A stretch of DNA of 64,000 nt from Salarias fasciatus (lineage: Eukaryota > Chordata > Actinopteri > Blenniiformes > Blenniidae): NCBI RefSeq assembly GCF_902148845.1, contig NC_043745.1, positions 33,059,341-33,123,340 on the forward strand, given 5' to 3'. Below, one piece after another: positions 38,301 through 52,195 of the stretch (position 1 is the first letter of the stretch; each line of letters begins with the position of its first letter). The notes beneath the pieces were generated by a model. The model ran no database searches and was not told where the DNA came from. It was given only the letters and a program-made list of their open reading frames with translations. The position numbers and the translations under genes were made by a program.

Positions 38301-41300
38301 AAGAAAGGCTGCAGCCTCATCATTCACAGCAGCACAAAGTCACCTCCTGGAAAAGCTGCAGTGTGTTTTTAGGTGTTGAGTGGTTAAACTTAATCACTGT
38401 AGTCCAAAAGTGTGCATGAAAACCGGCGGTACCTGTGTGACAGAATGATTTTCTTCATGTTGTCGGCCATGAGAAAGTTATAGAAGCGCCTGAACTGATC
38501 CCACTGTAGGAATGTTTCCTGAGCCCTGCGAGATAAAGACAAACACACAGGAAGTTAGCATTGTGCAGGCTGTCTGCATACCAAACAACACACTGAATGT
38601 CCCGTGTAATCCAGCGCACAAAGAGCCACAGTGGTGGAAGGCTGCGGCACTGACAGGCATCAATATGCAACTCACTGGCTGAGACAGGCCGACTCCAGCT
38701 AACAACACCTAATGGGATTCAAATCTCTGATGAGCACCAGGATTCTCTTCAGGAATATCCTTAATACACAGGCATGGATGGTGGCAGTCGGCTGAAGGAT
38801 TAGTTTAGGTGAGATGCTCATTCAAGGAAAAAAGAAATTCACAAAAAAAGGGAGAGGGAAAAACTGGGAAAGCAATTTCACAAAAGGCCGGTCTCTGCAA
38901 TATATCCTCCCCCCGCTGTGTGAGTCCAGACTTTACCAGACCCAGCCTGCCAGGTCTGCCCAGAGAGGCTGGCTGCATTTAAAACACATGAGCACAGGGT
39001 AGAGAGAGCCACAGGCACCAACGCTTTAAAAACAGCATTCATTATGCATTTGTCCCGCATGTCTCACAAATGAGACACAGACTGAACACACAAAAATCGT
39101 CCAGAACAGACTGAGGAAAAATCAAGCCGATAAAACAGTAATTAAAACAGAGAGTTAAATAAAGGGATTAGCTTTAATAATGCAGGACCTTGGAAAATTT
39201 GAAATAACATAATGACATTGGCCTTCTAGAGTTCCTAAAGCTTTATTTCTGATTTAATCATTTAAATTTACCATCTAGTTTTCAGGGCGTGCTAACAGAT
39301 CAGGAAATTGAACTAATTTATATGATCACAGGCACAGAAGTAGACGACAGCAACTCCAGCGAAGTAAGACGCTGAGCACTGAATGTGAGACCAGACAGCG
39401 TGTAATGATAAAACCAAAGGTCTGCTTGAAGCTAAGCTGACAGAAACTGCTTTGGCAGCAAAAGATGGAATAAATCTAATCACGATGGGAAGATTACTCT
39501 AATCCAATGAAGCTTTCAGAATACAGCTTTGCTTTTGCATTCTTTTTATTTATTAATCTTTTTAATTGTGGGAGTTTAAAAGATATGATTAACAACAACA
39601 GTTACCAGATACTGTGGAAAATAAGGAGGACAATCAAAATGTATAAATTAAAAAAAAAAAAAAAACTGAACCCAAAACATTATTAATCACCTTGAAGGAA
39701 TTATTACTCTGCATTTAAACTCTGCTATTCATAATTGACATTACTTAGAAATGCTGAGAGAAGTAGGGGGAGCAGCTGAAGACTGAGTTCCGGACCTACA
39801 GCAGTAACTCGTCTGCAGTGGGATTCAAACCAGCAAACAACTGGTCACGAGCTCGTTTCTTTATGTGCATCAAACATTGTGAGAACAAGAAGAGCAACAA
39901 AGCAGCTGCGTCGTGATGCCTGCTGGGATTAAACATTTGATTACATTATATAAGGACTCATCATTTCACTGAGCTGTATGTAATAACAGAAATGTGTTTA
40001 CATCGAGTACATTGATGAAACTGGGTTTTTAGTTGAATAGACGAGAGGACGACGGCCCACCTGAGAGCGCTGTAGCCCTGGCAGACGCTGACACAACACA
40101 GCACCCGCTCCTGGTTTGTCCTGTTTTCTCCCAGGAACTTGCACACGATGTTTCCGCCCAGACTGAAACCCACCACGATGAGCTGCGTGTCAGGGTACGC
40201 CCGCTTGATGTAGCCGACCATGGCTGCGAATTCCCACGTACAGCCTGGGAGAGAGTCGAGGTGTAAAGTTACTGATCAATGCACGCGGCAACACTTCTGG
40301 AGGACGTCCTCTTGTTTTGCTGCTCAGCACTCCTGGATGAAGGTGCCTTTAGGTCAGGATATCAGATGTGTGTCCCTGTGAGCTGTTGTTCCAAAAAGGT
40401 TCAGCTTTCTTTTTTTTATTTTCATTTCTAGAAGTCTCCACACAAAAATACCAAGGTGTGTGTGAATTGGGGCACATTCCAGCACAAACACAAACAAAGC
40501 AGAACCAGAGGACGCCAGGTTTATTTAACGGACTCCTCTTCACTGAATTTGTTCTGGACAGCATGGACTGAGCCTCAGACACACTGAAGGAATCAGATGA
40601 AAGAGAAAAAAGAATGTTTCACAACAAATTAAACTGACCGTTGAATTTTTGTGAAATGTCTATAAACACATTTAATAATGAAAAATTATTAATTAGGCAT
40701 TCGAGAGCAGGATAATTTAGCATAAAAAGGATATTCTTAACCATATTATTGACCACTAAAAACACAGTTTCACTAATTCTGTTTTAATTAATTACAACTG
40801 TCAAAATCAGTGTTATTTGACTATGATCATGATGTGTCATTGGAAAGAAAGAGTGCGTGTGATTGAAATACCTGAAGTCAACATCACAAACTGTGGCATA
40901 CTAAAAAATGCATAAACCATGAAATAAATAAATAAAATGCGTATAAATTTTAGTGAGAACTTTGACTCAGAAAGATTTTTTTCTCCTAAATCGTAAATGT
41001 CAATTTAGCTGTTTGTCTCAATTTTGCCATTATATTCAATATATAAATTGAGGAAAACCTTTTTTGGTTTTGTTGCTGTGCATAATACACAGATGAGTCT
41101 AACTTAATCTAAATCTTGACAACCTTGAACGGTAACACCACCAAAAAAAATGTCTTTCAATCTCACAATAAAGAAGTGTGATCAAAGTGGCGCAATCCTA
41201 ATAAGACGTGTGAATGAAGTCGTCTTCTGGGCCTCACCGTAAGTGAACATTCGCGGAGAAGTGAGCTCGATGTTCGGAAGCGCTCCCAGGTGGTTCAGCA

Positions 41301-44300
41301 CAGCGCAGCGGTAACCGTCCTTCTGTGCGTAATCCACGAAGGTCCGGACGTAGTGCTTTTCACTGTGATTCCCAATCCCCGGGCATATCACCATGGTGAT
41401 GTCTTCTGGTGAAACGGGCAGATGGATTCGGGAGACGTGTTCAGTTCGATTCATGAAACCACAAACATGAAAATCACAACAGTAGGAATGAGCAAAGGCC
41501 AAGCAGCAGAGCTGTCCGTCCATAATAAAGGATTATGTCAAACGGTGATGGGTCTTATTTTGGACCCGCATGTCATGTGGGGCTTAAGCTCACAGAGAGG
41601 ACATGAGATCAGAGATGCGGTGGAAGGTTCAGGGTTCAGGGTTCAGCCGAGGACCTCAAAGACAGGAATCTATGCCACATAGTTGGATTGCATACTTGTT
41701 ACACCTTGTTTAAGAGAGACTTTTTCATTACATGCAAGGGAAAATGTAACTGGAACACATTAACACTTTATGACATCCACCATCGATTCCTTGACATCGA
41801 ATCAAATAAAGACGAACGTCCTGGGCAACAATAAAAGAGGAGATCCCAGAGGAAGCTGGGCAGATGGGAGATTCATTAACCATTACAGAGAAGCACTTAA
41901 TAGAAGTTAAATGATGGGACCAAGGGAGAGGCGGCAACACATGATGCGTCTGAGTGGCGCGCTCTAAAAACGAATCATCACTACAAACAATATAATGCTA
42001 AATATGAAAGTTAATGACTTTCGAAAAACTGTTGTCAAACTGATCATTTGAATGATAACGCAACATCTGGATTTTTAACTAAATTCAGCAAATACGCTCA
42101 TTCATTCCAGAGTATCAAGGCACATTTACAAAACAATCAACTGCCTTTCAAACATTGAAAGACAGACTGATAATGCTGCGTGTTCGAATAAAACTGTTTC
42201 CTATGCGCTCAATCATTTTGAACTATGCAACGTTAATTTTTCAGGACATCTGTTAATAAGGTAGCCATCTGTATTACGTCATTCAAGCAGCTCTCACGTC
42301 CAAAACAGTGACAATCCCGAATCAGACAAAAGCAACAGCGGCATAATTACACAGACTGCACGGACTAAGACACAATCTAACAGGTACCGTCTTCATTCAA
42401 TGTATCATTCAAGAGAGAACAAAATGTGGAAAAGACTCGTAAATTACATAACCAGGACTAGAATCAATAACACAAGATTAGAGGGGCTATGGAGTGATCT
42501 CAGGAGAGCTGTTCATACTTTGCATCATCATGGTTATCAATAGCTGTGACTCAGAAGATTATCTCCAAGAGATAGCAGAGGGTCCCATAAGGCTCGCTTT
42601 CATAAAGGTTGGTTTCCTCACACCAAAAGTTAATCAGCCGAGTTAAGCTGAGTGTTTAATTTGATGGATGAAGTTTGGCTTGGCAATAACAGATTATCAC
42701 CTTTCATTCAATAAGAATGAATTGGTGTTTTGATTGTTAAATGTGTGTTTTCCTTGACTTCTGCGTGTCTGAAAAAGATAGATGTTAATAGCTGATCACT
42801 CCAACAACACACTGAGCACAATCTACTCCTCATGACTGCAAATTCCAGCCTTAACAAAAAAAAAAAAAGAAGAAAAAAAAAAAAAAAAGGATTTCTGAAA
42901 TTTCGAGGTCATGGTAAGAACCATGCATTAAATCTCATTACAAGATGAAAGATGACCTTATAGTGAAGACCACTTTTCAACAGAACTAAATGCAAGTTTA
43001 ATGAAGACACAACGAACTATGAATTACATTTGGGGGAGGATTCATCTTTCCACACTTAACATCCTTGGTTTAGATCATGTGAGCAGGGTGCAATTCTTTT
43101 TTTGTAGCATTCTCCAAAAAAAAAAAAATCAAAAAGCGAGTTTTAAAAAACATGGGTCCTTTTTTGAGTTCGTCACAAGGACAAAGCCAAAACTCATCCC
43201 TGGCAGAAGAAAGTTAGAAATTATCGGGTATGCTCACATAATCAGTGAGTGAACAGCAAATCTGGTGTTTTTTTAAAATTGTCTGATTAGAGTAGCTTTA
43301 TTTGGTTTTTCCCTTCAAGCATTTTATTGCTCAGTGGTGAGTTTAACTTAAACAAAAGTCGCACAAGTATGAACGTTCATTTTAGACCTAATTTCAGGCG
43401 GCAATTCAAAATGAAAACTCAAAATTTGATTTGCTTATTGCTTGTTTACGAAAAGAAAATTCCAGAAGCACCGTGTGACCAAGGGTTCATCTTTTTGCTG
43501 TTCCGTTAACAAAATGTTGGTTACTAGATTGCAGATCCTGATTTAATGCTTCACCTCCAGTTGGATGGTCCTTCAGAGGCTCAAAGAGGTCAAATGTCGC
43601 GGTGGCCCCATCATGCATGGGTAAATATTTCCTGATGCCGCTGGGGTTGGGGGAGCTCACTCGTCCGAGTTTGCCGTACAGCGCTGTCTGGAGGTGGCCG
43701 CTCTTCCCCCACAGTAAGGGAGGAATGTACCTGGAAAACACAAATTGACATCAACACCACCATCAAATTTCACAAAGAAATACGAGCTGATGCACTTGAG
43801 CGCGCGAGGTTGGATGTGACGACAAACGACGACGACACAATGTCATTCTGAGCAAACTGCATTGGTAATTTATGACACGGACATGAACTTTCCAGCATTC
43901 AGATTGCATTCTGGGACAAAGGTGCTTCTAAGAGCAGCCCGAGTTCTCATCTGACATCAGTGTTTACGCTGGGCTGTTCCTGTGTTTTGTGAAGTTATGC
44001 ACATGAACACTTGTAGGAGTGAACTGTAGGAGTCGAGTCCTTGGATTATGTAATATTCCTTTGAAATACTGGGTATTGTGTCGTGTATTATCATGAATCA
44101 CCATCTTGTTCCACCAGAAGAACAAAATAATGCAACAATGGGGCAGGAAGAACATCTAAGATACTTTAAAAAAAAAAAAAAAGTATTCTTCATCATTTCT
44201 ATGCAGTACTTCAAATGTGACCAAATAAAAGCTCAGCTGAGGTGATACTGATGCAGCCCACAGTGTTCTCCACAAACATTCAAAGACTGAATAGAGAAAC

Positions 44301-47057
44301 TTTTACCTTACTGCAATAAAGAGAACAATCTGTAAACAGTGTTAATGTTGCTGTTTAATCTTTGCAAATGACACTTTAGAGAACAATGAGGTGCCTTTAT
44401 TTTCCCCACTTCTCTTCGGTTACATAATATGCTAACTGGAATTATTCATGTCAGATTCGCCGACAATGACGTGAGGAGTGGGTTACCTCAGAGCCGGAGA
44501 GACAAACAAGATCGCCATAAGCTAAACTGAAGCGCAGCAGCGATGTGGACACCAGCTCTATGCATGTGCATGTGCAGAGCATTGATGAAACCGCAGGGAA
44601 GTCAAGTGGCTGCGGAGAGTCGGGTGTTTGGTTACATCAACAGTTACACAAGACCTTTAACCTGGTGCCTTCTCATGTGCTGCCGTGGCTCCTGTAATTA
44701 TTGCACCTGGAGAATATCTCCTTATATAAGAGAACCATTCATCAAAGAGCAGATTATATCCATTAGGTGATAATGTAATCACCGCCAACATGCATGGTCA
44801 CTGTCACCGAGACTGAAGCACCTTTCCTGAAGGTACAGCTGGCTTAATCTATCACTACGGGAAGAGGATAACGCCACTGCAATGTGGAAAGAAAGACCAG
44901 ATCAGATTAACAGGGGTCTGAATTGGGAGACAAACAAATAATTTATACATTCTTTCTATACATTTCTATCAATAAGCCTAATTCAGATGTCGATAGCTTA
45001 AATGAACTTCATTCTGTCATTTTGTTTCGGCGCCGGAGTGCGAAGCCTATGTTTGAATGGGAATAACAAGCGCTTCCCATCCCGGCTGTAAATGTCACCT
45101 TCTCGTACAGCGTGTCTGTTCCGGTGTCCTACACAGCCGTTAGATAACAGGAGCAAACACATGTGTCAGGGCAGTGTGAGGACGCGAACGTCTCAAGTCC
45201 AGATCAAAGGTCTAAAGGTGACTGGAACTTGCTTCAATATAAATCTCTCTGCGCTCAAAAGCATCTTCTTAAAAATTACTGAAGAAATGAAAATTGAGGT
45301 GACTTGTACCAAGTTGTCCTGAAACTCACACAGAAGAATGTAAATGAGTCTTTATTTATCTTTCATTTCTTTTTGGACCTTTCATTGTATTTTCAATCGA
45401 GTTATTGTTAGACTCAGATTAACTAGGCTCCATGTATTGATGTGTTTGCTACTGGAAGATACTTTGACATAACCGTAATTGAGACTGTGTTTTACTATCA
45501 AGGGCAAAATAAACAAACCAGCTACAGAGTCTGTTACACCATCTTTCCCCCAGAGTAAATGCTATCTATACTTAGACAGATGAAACAAAGTCCTTTGAGG
45601 AAAAGGAAAACACCCAAAGTTCAAGACCATGTTGTTTGCTTGTGAATATTCAGCCAGAGCCCCGCTGTTCACCCCTCCTGTGTTTTCCACTGTGTGATTG
45701 ATCTGTTATGCAAGAGTGGAGGAAGCCATTCTGAGTGGCGAACGTGACTTCTCCACAACAAGTCTACGTCGACACCGACATTAACAATGCAGACACATCT
45801 TTGAATATTTCAGTTAAGCTGCACACCGGCGCATAAATGTGTTGAAGCCGAGCAGAATAACAGCTGTTGAGACAAAATGATGGCGAGCCTGAAACGACGA
45901 CAAACATCCACGTGGCAGGATGAGTCAGTGACCCTGCAGCTGAAAGGCAAAGAGCTCCGTAACAACTGAACTGCATAATCAGACACTTGAACACTTGGAG
46001 AGCGTTAACCAACAGAGGAGAAGGCTCGTCTCGGGCATCAGATCAACAGCAGCACACAAACAAAACAGAAGGAAAAACAATTACATTTCGACCATTTAAA
46101 GCGGAGGACTGCAACTGTTGCCGATGTCTAGAGGCACAAACGGTACACAATTCAAAATAAAGACAGAACTGATTTTTTTTTTTAAACAAATACCTTAAAA
46201 AATGTGGTTTGATGAGGGCTGTGGTTAAAAACTAACAATAACTCACATGCACTGAGAGACAGTTCAGACAACAAATTAGGATGTGACATGTCTGAAGAGA
46301 AAAACTAGAGACGTTTACTTTTACAGTGTACACTTTGTCATCTGAAACTGCAAGATAAGTGTCTCTGGAAATATAATCTGCTGCGCAACAAAATTAGAAT
46401 AAGATCAATTAACAGCACAAAGCGCCACAGAAGGGAGGCTGAATGGATGCAGACAGCAGAACCCTGGTTATCAGGGAGGGGGAGTCCTGCTGTTAAGCTG
46501 ACTGAGCCTTGCGGTACTCATAATAAACTCAAATGGAAGAGTCAAATTAAAGCAGACATGACAGCTTCGTTGGGAGAACTCTTCTTCATCACACATGCAG
46601 ATCAGATCCACTTGCGAGCCGTGCGTTAAATTCATGCTGGAGCGGACAGCAAAACAGGAAGCTTCTGGCACAGACATGTGGCTCACTCAGGGACTCGGAT
46701 GGCAGATGGGATCATCACCAGACGAAATGCTACCTTCACTGCAGCCCCAGATGGCCGGGCAGCAGCGGCGGCGGCGGCGGCAGCGCCCGCCTCCATTTCC
46801 ATGGTAACTCTTTAAGTGACAGATATGATGGTTGAGATGTGAACTCACTCTTTTGTCAGCTGAGGACAGGACTTCAGCAGGAAGCGGTTCAGGGGGGTGT
46901 CCTGATAGGTGAGGTCCGGCGGCGCAGTGGGGCTCTTCAGATTCAAGCAGCGGACGATGACGTAGAGCACCGTGGCCACCGCCGCCAGCTTCATGCCATC
47001 GAACATGGCCGGCAGCTCTTGAGAGAGGGTGTGCACGTCTGACTCGTGGGTGCTCAT
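35151..47057 (-). CDS. abhd2: Abhydrolase domain-containing 2, acylglycerol lipase
   Basis: ABHD2 is a single-pass membrane serine hydrolase. In human sperm it is the progesterone-activated lipase that clears 2-arachidonoylglycerol. Coding exons on the minus strand are 46849-47057, 43555-43730, 41238-41405, 40061-40244, 38433-38525, 37751-37852, 37518-37587, 37355-37439 and 35151-35350. All phases agree and give 428 residues (human 425). The N-terminal anchor is MKLAAVATVLYVIVRCL (about residues 22-38). The nucleophile elbow GFSLGG puts Ser at 212. The triad is completed by Asp347 in SGDDPLVH and His378 in LHGGHLGFFEG, matching human 207/345/376. The start is the ATG at 47055-47057 in an exon reaching 47064. 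5' noncoding exons lie at 47784-47870 and ending at 50194. The last exon has an unusual UG-repeat acceptor. The gene lies convergent to rlbp1 and head to head with mfge8. Confidence 0.97.
35367..35397. repeat. (CA)n, read as (UG)n before the last abhd2 exon
   Basis: About 15 CA units on the plus strand, so UG repeats in abhd2 pre-mRNA, lying 16 bases from the splice acceptor at 35350/35351. Confidence 0.9.
36575..36600. repeat. C26 homopolymer in the last abhd2 intron
   Basis: 26 consecutive C on the plus strand, read as G26 in abhd2 pre-mRNA, about 1.2 kb upstream of the last exon. Confidence 0.9.
38526..40060 (-). other. abhd2 intron
   Basis: Intron between the exons at 40061-40244 and 38433-38525. 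AT-rich, with no recognised repeat family or RNA. Confidence 0.6.
41406..43554 (-). other. abhd2 intron
   Basis: A 2.1-kb intron. It contains A-rich runs near 42857-42888 and 43116-43128. No transposon or RNA gene recognised. Confidence 0.6.
43731..46848 (-). other. abhd2 intron
   Basis: A 3.1-kb intron after the first coding exon. Near its 5' side, at about 46766-46785, there is a short GGC-type run (GCAGCGGCGGCGGCGGCGGC). Nothing else was recognised. Confidence 0.6.
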
Positions 47058-47783
47058 GATTATTCTGAAAAACAAAGTGATCAGTGATTTTTTTTCCCCC
47101 TTTAGGACACACAAATAAATATATCTACATAACAAATGTTCATCAAGATGGTTTTTTGCCCCCCCCCAAACAGATCCCTCCCTTTGTCATGCCGACATCG
47201 ATAAACCTAACATGACTTTGACAGGAGACGTACTTATCAAACTGGGATTAAAACATGAGGAGATTAAGCATAAAAATGAAATATCTAATGTCTGGCTGAC
47301 CTAAATATTCCCGCTAGTGGCTGCAGCAACAGATCTGCAGGAATACGGTGAGAGCACCTCACAGATAATACACATTTAACACACTCCCCGTAATTACATT
47401 ACAGTTTAAAACAGACATTTTATATGGAAGCAAAAAGTGATATTACTTTGAATAAATTACTGCATGTAGCAGATGCACCAAGCCTGCAGTGAATAATTAC
47501 ACAACGTGAAAAATAAATAAATGCAATAATATTTCAACACATTCACCTCAGTGAATTTCAAGTGTTAAAAAACGGAAAAAAAACAGGAAATGCTAAAAGA
47601 ACAGTGTTAAGTCACAGAACCACAGGAAGAAGGAAGTCATGGTGCAAAATGTTATAAAAGATCAACAACTGTGGTCTTATCGTAATGCCCAAAGAGTCAC
47701 GAAACTTTCAAAAATGAAGAGAAGAAGACTTTACACTTTAACTGTGTGGATAATATTTAAATAAAACTTGGCTTTTTACTTAC

Positions 47784-47870
47784 TTTTTAGGTTGGCGCTA
47801 GCCTCTGACAACAACTGGCTCCAAAACCAAGAGTGTGTGGAGAGGTGAAGTCACAGTCATGTGGTCCCAA
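47784..47870 (-). other. abhd2 5' noncoding exon 2
   Basis: On the minus strand it is flanked by acceptor TTGTTTTGTTTAG and donor GTAAGTAAAAAG, giving an 87-base exon without an in-frame start for abhd2. Inferred from splice signals only. Confidence 0.5.
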
Positions 47871-50193
47871 CTAAACAAAACAAGAAGACAGAAGATGTGA
47901 CAAGAATTTCATTATCACAGCTTACCATTTCCATGTAACCTCATCTCATCGTCTCAAGCGTACTATCAAATGTTTTGATTTGTTATTCCAGTCGATAGCC
48001 ATAATATCATAATTTTTGGGGGGTTGTTAGTTTTGACTAATAATGATCATAGATCATGACCATGATCTAACTCACCAAAGAAATCCTCTTGTCTTCAGGA
48101 TATTGTTGCTTCAGGCAATAAGGAAAAATAACTCTAAACTAATGCAGCTATTTTTAATATTTTAACATGTATTTAATGCAACATTGCATTGCCACCCATA
48201 TTTCAAGACATGTTGTACATTCTGCCTGACTGCATTGATTTGACAGCTTTAGAAAATTTCACAAGGAGACTCAACATTGGATTTTTTTTTTTCAATAAAT
48301 ATTGAAAAAAATATTTTAAATTGACAATTCAACAAAACTAATGTACAGTCAGAATCACTTTTGAGAAGTCTGTACTCATTTCATTGAATGTTCAAATGTT
48401 TCAATACTCAAAATACGATTCATCAGAGAATAGAGAAGTGTTTCCCAATCTCAGTCCTCAGAGGCTTGATGTCTGGCATGTTTCAGATCTCTCTCTGCTC
48501 ACACGCATCTGCTTCAAATTGATTAAGTGTTATCTGGCCTTTCAAGTATTGGATGACAAAATATTAAATTGAATCAGATGTGCTGGAAAATAAGACATGG
48601 AAGGTAGGTTTCTGGGAACAAGAGAGTGTAGGAAAAGTTTCAAACCTGAATCATGTTTGTTAATCTGAAGTTTGTTTATTTTTGATTCCCCACACATTTA
48701 TCACAAGACAGCTCCTCAGATTTGAGTCATTTTCCTTGTATTATAAAGCCAGCTCTATCTGCATCAGTCACAATGGGAGCGCACTGCTGGCACACTGACA
48801 ATTTCATATCAATGACCGACTGATATCATGACATACCAGCCAGTGTGATGAAACATCTGATAAGGCTAATTTCTTCAACAGGCTTTACAAGTCAGTGTTT
48901 AATAAGTAATTAATTTAAAAAATCTTATCAAAACTCTATGTTACATGAAAGTATGTTAATGGAATGAAATCTGCTTAACATACCAACCATTTTCAACTTA
49001 ATATCATCTGAGAAGATTATAATTTACAAGAAAATGAGCATTGCCAATCAGTGAAGTCACAATTATTGATTTTAAATTCAAACAATAATTTCATTATTAT
49101 TTTCTAAAGGGATAACAAACAAACTAAGAGTTATAATATGTGTTTTTCTTAAGATATATGGTCACATAGCTTTTCAATGATTCAGAGGCTTTTGAAGGTA
49201 GATGTAGTTTTTTTTTTTTTTTTTTTTTTCCCCAAGTATGCAATTTCACTCATAAGTACAATTTATGTAACTACTGGGCCAATTTTAAAACCATAAGTCA
49301 CTAGTAAATTTACCAACACTTTAAATAGTATTCAAATATTTTGATCGGAAATAAACAGGTTTAATATCAACAGTTGTTTTTATAGTTGTCTCAAGGGAAG
49401 TACATTTTATAGGAGTGGATTGAACATCCCTCATTAAATGTCTGTGGCAATAACCAAACTGAATGTGATTATTTAGAAGTGACTTAAGACATGAACTGTT
49501 TCACCCCATCATCCATTATAGAGACAAACAAGCCCCAGCCTCTCTCTTTCAAATTGGAAGCATGTAAACAAAACTGATCCCCAGACTGACAGGGAGCCAG
49601 AATTATCTCCAGCTGCATAAAATTAGCCTCATTAAATAACCGCGGATCACATTAACACACTGAAAACTAAACAGTGGAACTATAACAGGATGTATTTCCC
49701 CCAAAAGAAAGAAAGCGTGTCAGTCGGATAATAAACTCTTCCCTTCGGTCGGAAGCAGCAGCTAATATTAGCTCTTTCCTCTTTTGTCACGACACAAAGA
49801 GCAGAAGAGACGCTTTTATTGGAGCTACAAAGGGCACACATCAGCACAAGACACGAATCTAGACGGCAAAAATAGAGGGTTTTTTTCGGGTTAGGCCAAC
49901 ATTAGCCTTTGCATCTTCCCTCGATTTGAAGCAGAACATTTAAAGGCATGTCGACGCTATTTTCAGACCGTCCACCCTCAATGTTTCTCCGCAATGATGT
50001 AACAAAACGCAACACATTTACATTTTCTTAAGAATTATTTTCCCGTATCCAAATTAATTTAAAAAAAAGCACTATGAATGTTTTTTTAATGGTCGGTTTT
50101 CCAGCCGTCAGTCGTGTATTTTGGGGATGTGGCATCATCTGATCACTGATACCAAACTGAGCAGAGCACCAGCATCTCCAAAGTACTACTCAC
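47871..50193 (-). other. abhd2 first intron
   Basis: A 2.3-kb AT-rich intron containing the palindromic element at 48437-48627 and a T run at 49209-49229. No gene recognised. Confidence 0.5.
48437..48627. mobile_element. Palindromic miniature element (hAT-like MITE)
   Basis: Starts AGTGTTTCCCAATCTCAGTC and ends with an approximate inverse (GGTTTCTGGGAACAAG). The inner halves GCATCTGCTTCAAATTGATT and AATTGAATCAGATGTGCTGG are inverted partners. I recognise this fold-back type from fish genomes. It is noncoding and moderately diverged. Confidence 0.6.
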
Positions 50194-50230
50194 CTCTGTC
50201 GAAAAACGGCTGATCAGCTCTCGCTCTTTC
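50194..50230 (-). other. abhd2 5' noncoding exon 1 (5' end uncertain)
   Basis: On the minus strand a donor GTGAGTAG follows CGACAGAG. The exon extends upstream (to higher coordinates) into the putative promoter; its transcription start is unknown. Confidence 0.45.
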
Positions 50231-50472
50231 CTTCACAGAAACAGCGAACAGGTGTGATTAGCGTTTCGTCTGTCAGATTGATGTGGCTTTAAAGCATGGT
50301 CGCCTGTGTGTGGGTGTAGCACGCCCTCATCCGCCTTGCAGAGCCGTCTCTAGCCGCACTAGCCCCGACGTGAAGCAGCTACTGCGGCTTTGACATCTCC
50401 GGTTCCACTTCCTACTTGGACGTGTCATTTGCATCCCCGCATCCTGATTGGTCTAAATTCCCTGTGACGTAA
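50231..50472 (-). promoter_or_regulatory. abhd2 promoter region
   Basis: Contains an inverted CCAAT box (ATTGG, 50447-50451), a CRE/ATF-like TGACGTAA (50465-50472) and a perfect octamer ATTTGCAT (50427-50434). It is richer in CpG than the flanks. Regulatory use is inferred. Confidence 0.5.
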
Positions 50473-51373
50473 CAGACTGGTCAGTATCCACTCCCACTGA
50501 AGCAAAATATCTTTACAATTTTTCTTAAATTTAGTGGCATTAGAGCGTCTCACATTTTGACATAAATATTATATCAGGCATCCAAATCTATTACTAATGC
50601 ATTTATTTATTCGACGTTTTGCATTGAGCAGTTTTATTGTTCTATGATACAGTGAAACGTTCCTGAACGTGACAGAAACGTGAGTAAAGGTTGTTACATA
50701 ACATTCAACCACTGTTACCTCTGCGACCTAGCTTGTTGTTATTATGTTATTAGAGTCGGGCGAACGCTAAATTCCTTCTTTAATAATCGGATTCAGATAA
50801 TCCTGAGGCATGCGATTTTTGGAGCGATGCAAACTAGAAAGACCATCTCGTACGAGAGATGTCATCCCATCCCATTAAAGCCAGTAAAAATCAGCATCTT
50901 TTACCAATGACGCTGATGAATTTAACTGCTAACCATTCTGGTCTCTGAAACACCAGATCTGTCCAGTGTTCACCGTGTTAACCACTGGCTGAAGGAGATT
51001 CCAGTTGCGGTGAAATTCGACTGCCATATCCACATGATGGCGACAGAGTTTACAGATTATTTCCATGAGGGATTACTGACCGACTGCCTACTGGGCTCAT
51101 GTCCAGAGGCAAAGGGTCAGGGGAACACAGAGCAACACCAAACCACTACAAAAAAAACAACAAAAAAATAAATAAATAAATGATTACCACAAAGAGATGC
51201 AGAATGACCTCAAAGAAATAAGATTGAACAAGTGTCCACATATCTTTGAAGGGTTACAAATATGAAGAAAAGCCGACCAGCCAACCACAAACATGCAACT
51301 ACCATATAACATCTCACTATGAAGTTTATGAAGCACATTTCTTGTAGTGTTTTTAAGTCATATACAGTCATAG

Positions 51374-51374
<1 letters not shown>

Positions 51375-51421
<47 letters not shown>
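51375..51421. repeat. (CA)n microsatellite
   Basis: About 23 CA units upstream of abhd2 and mfge8. Confidence 0.95.
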
Positions 51422-51422
<1 letters not shown>

Positions 51423-51498
51423 GAGAGGACTGTAATTTCATTTGTGCTGTATGTCTTTTTGACAAACAAAACTGACTTTGAAGTTTGAACAGACAGAC

Positions 51499-51502
<4 letters not shown>

Positions 51503-51565
<63 letters not shown>
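51503..51565. repeat. (GA)n microsatellite
   Basis: About 31 GA units preceded by four CAGA-type units. Purine on one strand, 80 bases from the CA run. Confidence 0.95.
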
Positions 51566-51569
<4 letters not shown>

Positions 51570-51932
51570 GAATGATGTGCTTGACCTCAAAGTTGGAGTT
51601 TAGTATCTTACCTAAGAAGACTTCACCACATGGACAGGAGCAGATGACCATCAAACTTAGAATTAGAGGATGATCATGCACAGAGACAACAGCTGTTCTC
51701 CAAAACAAGAACTCAAATAACCAAACAGCCATGTGGAGTGAATACAAAGAGATGTTAAAGAATCACAAGGGGATGCAAAGTGTAGCACAAAGAAATATAA
51801 ACAAAAGCAAAGCTATAGAAAATGAACAAACTGATAATAATCAAGTCAAAATACAAGAAATTTAACAGTCAATGTGTATAATATAACAGAATAACTATTA
51901 CAAAATAAGAAAAGACTCAAACTGAAATGTTG

Positions 51933-52195
51933 TCTATCCATCTTTTATGACAGGTTCTTGGGGTGCTGGAAGCAATCCACGCTGACAAACGGGAAGGCAT
52001 GGCATACCTGGACAGACAGACCGTTAAACACACTCACATTCACACCAACAAGCAATGTTACAGACACTGGTCAGGCTTAATTGCACGTCTTTGGACCATG
52101 GGATGAAACAGGAATATTTTGATAAAACCCATGCACACCATGGGAGAACATACAAACTCCACAGATAAAACCCCACAGATCCGAACTTGAACCTC
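51933..52195 (+). repeat. Dispersed fish repeat, copy 3
   Basis: Shares CTCACATTCACACC, GTCTTTGGACCATGGGATGA and AACATACAAACTCCACAGAT with the repeat at 22005-22310, in the same order. It is diverged, with small deletions. Confidence 0.6.
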
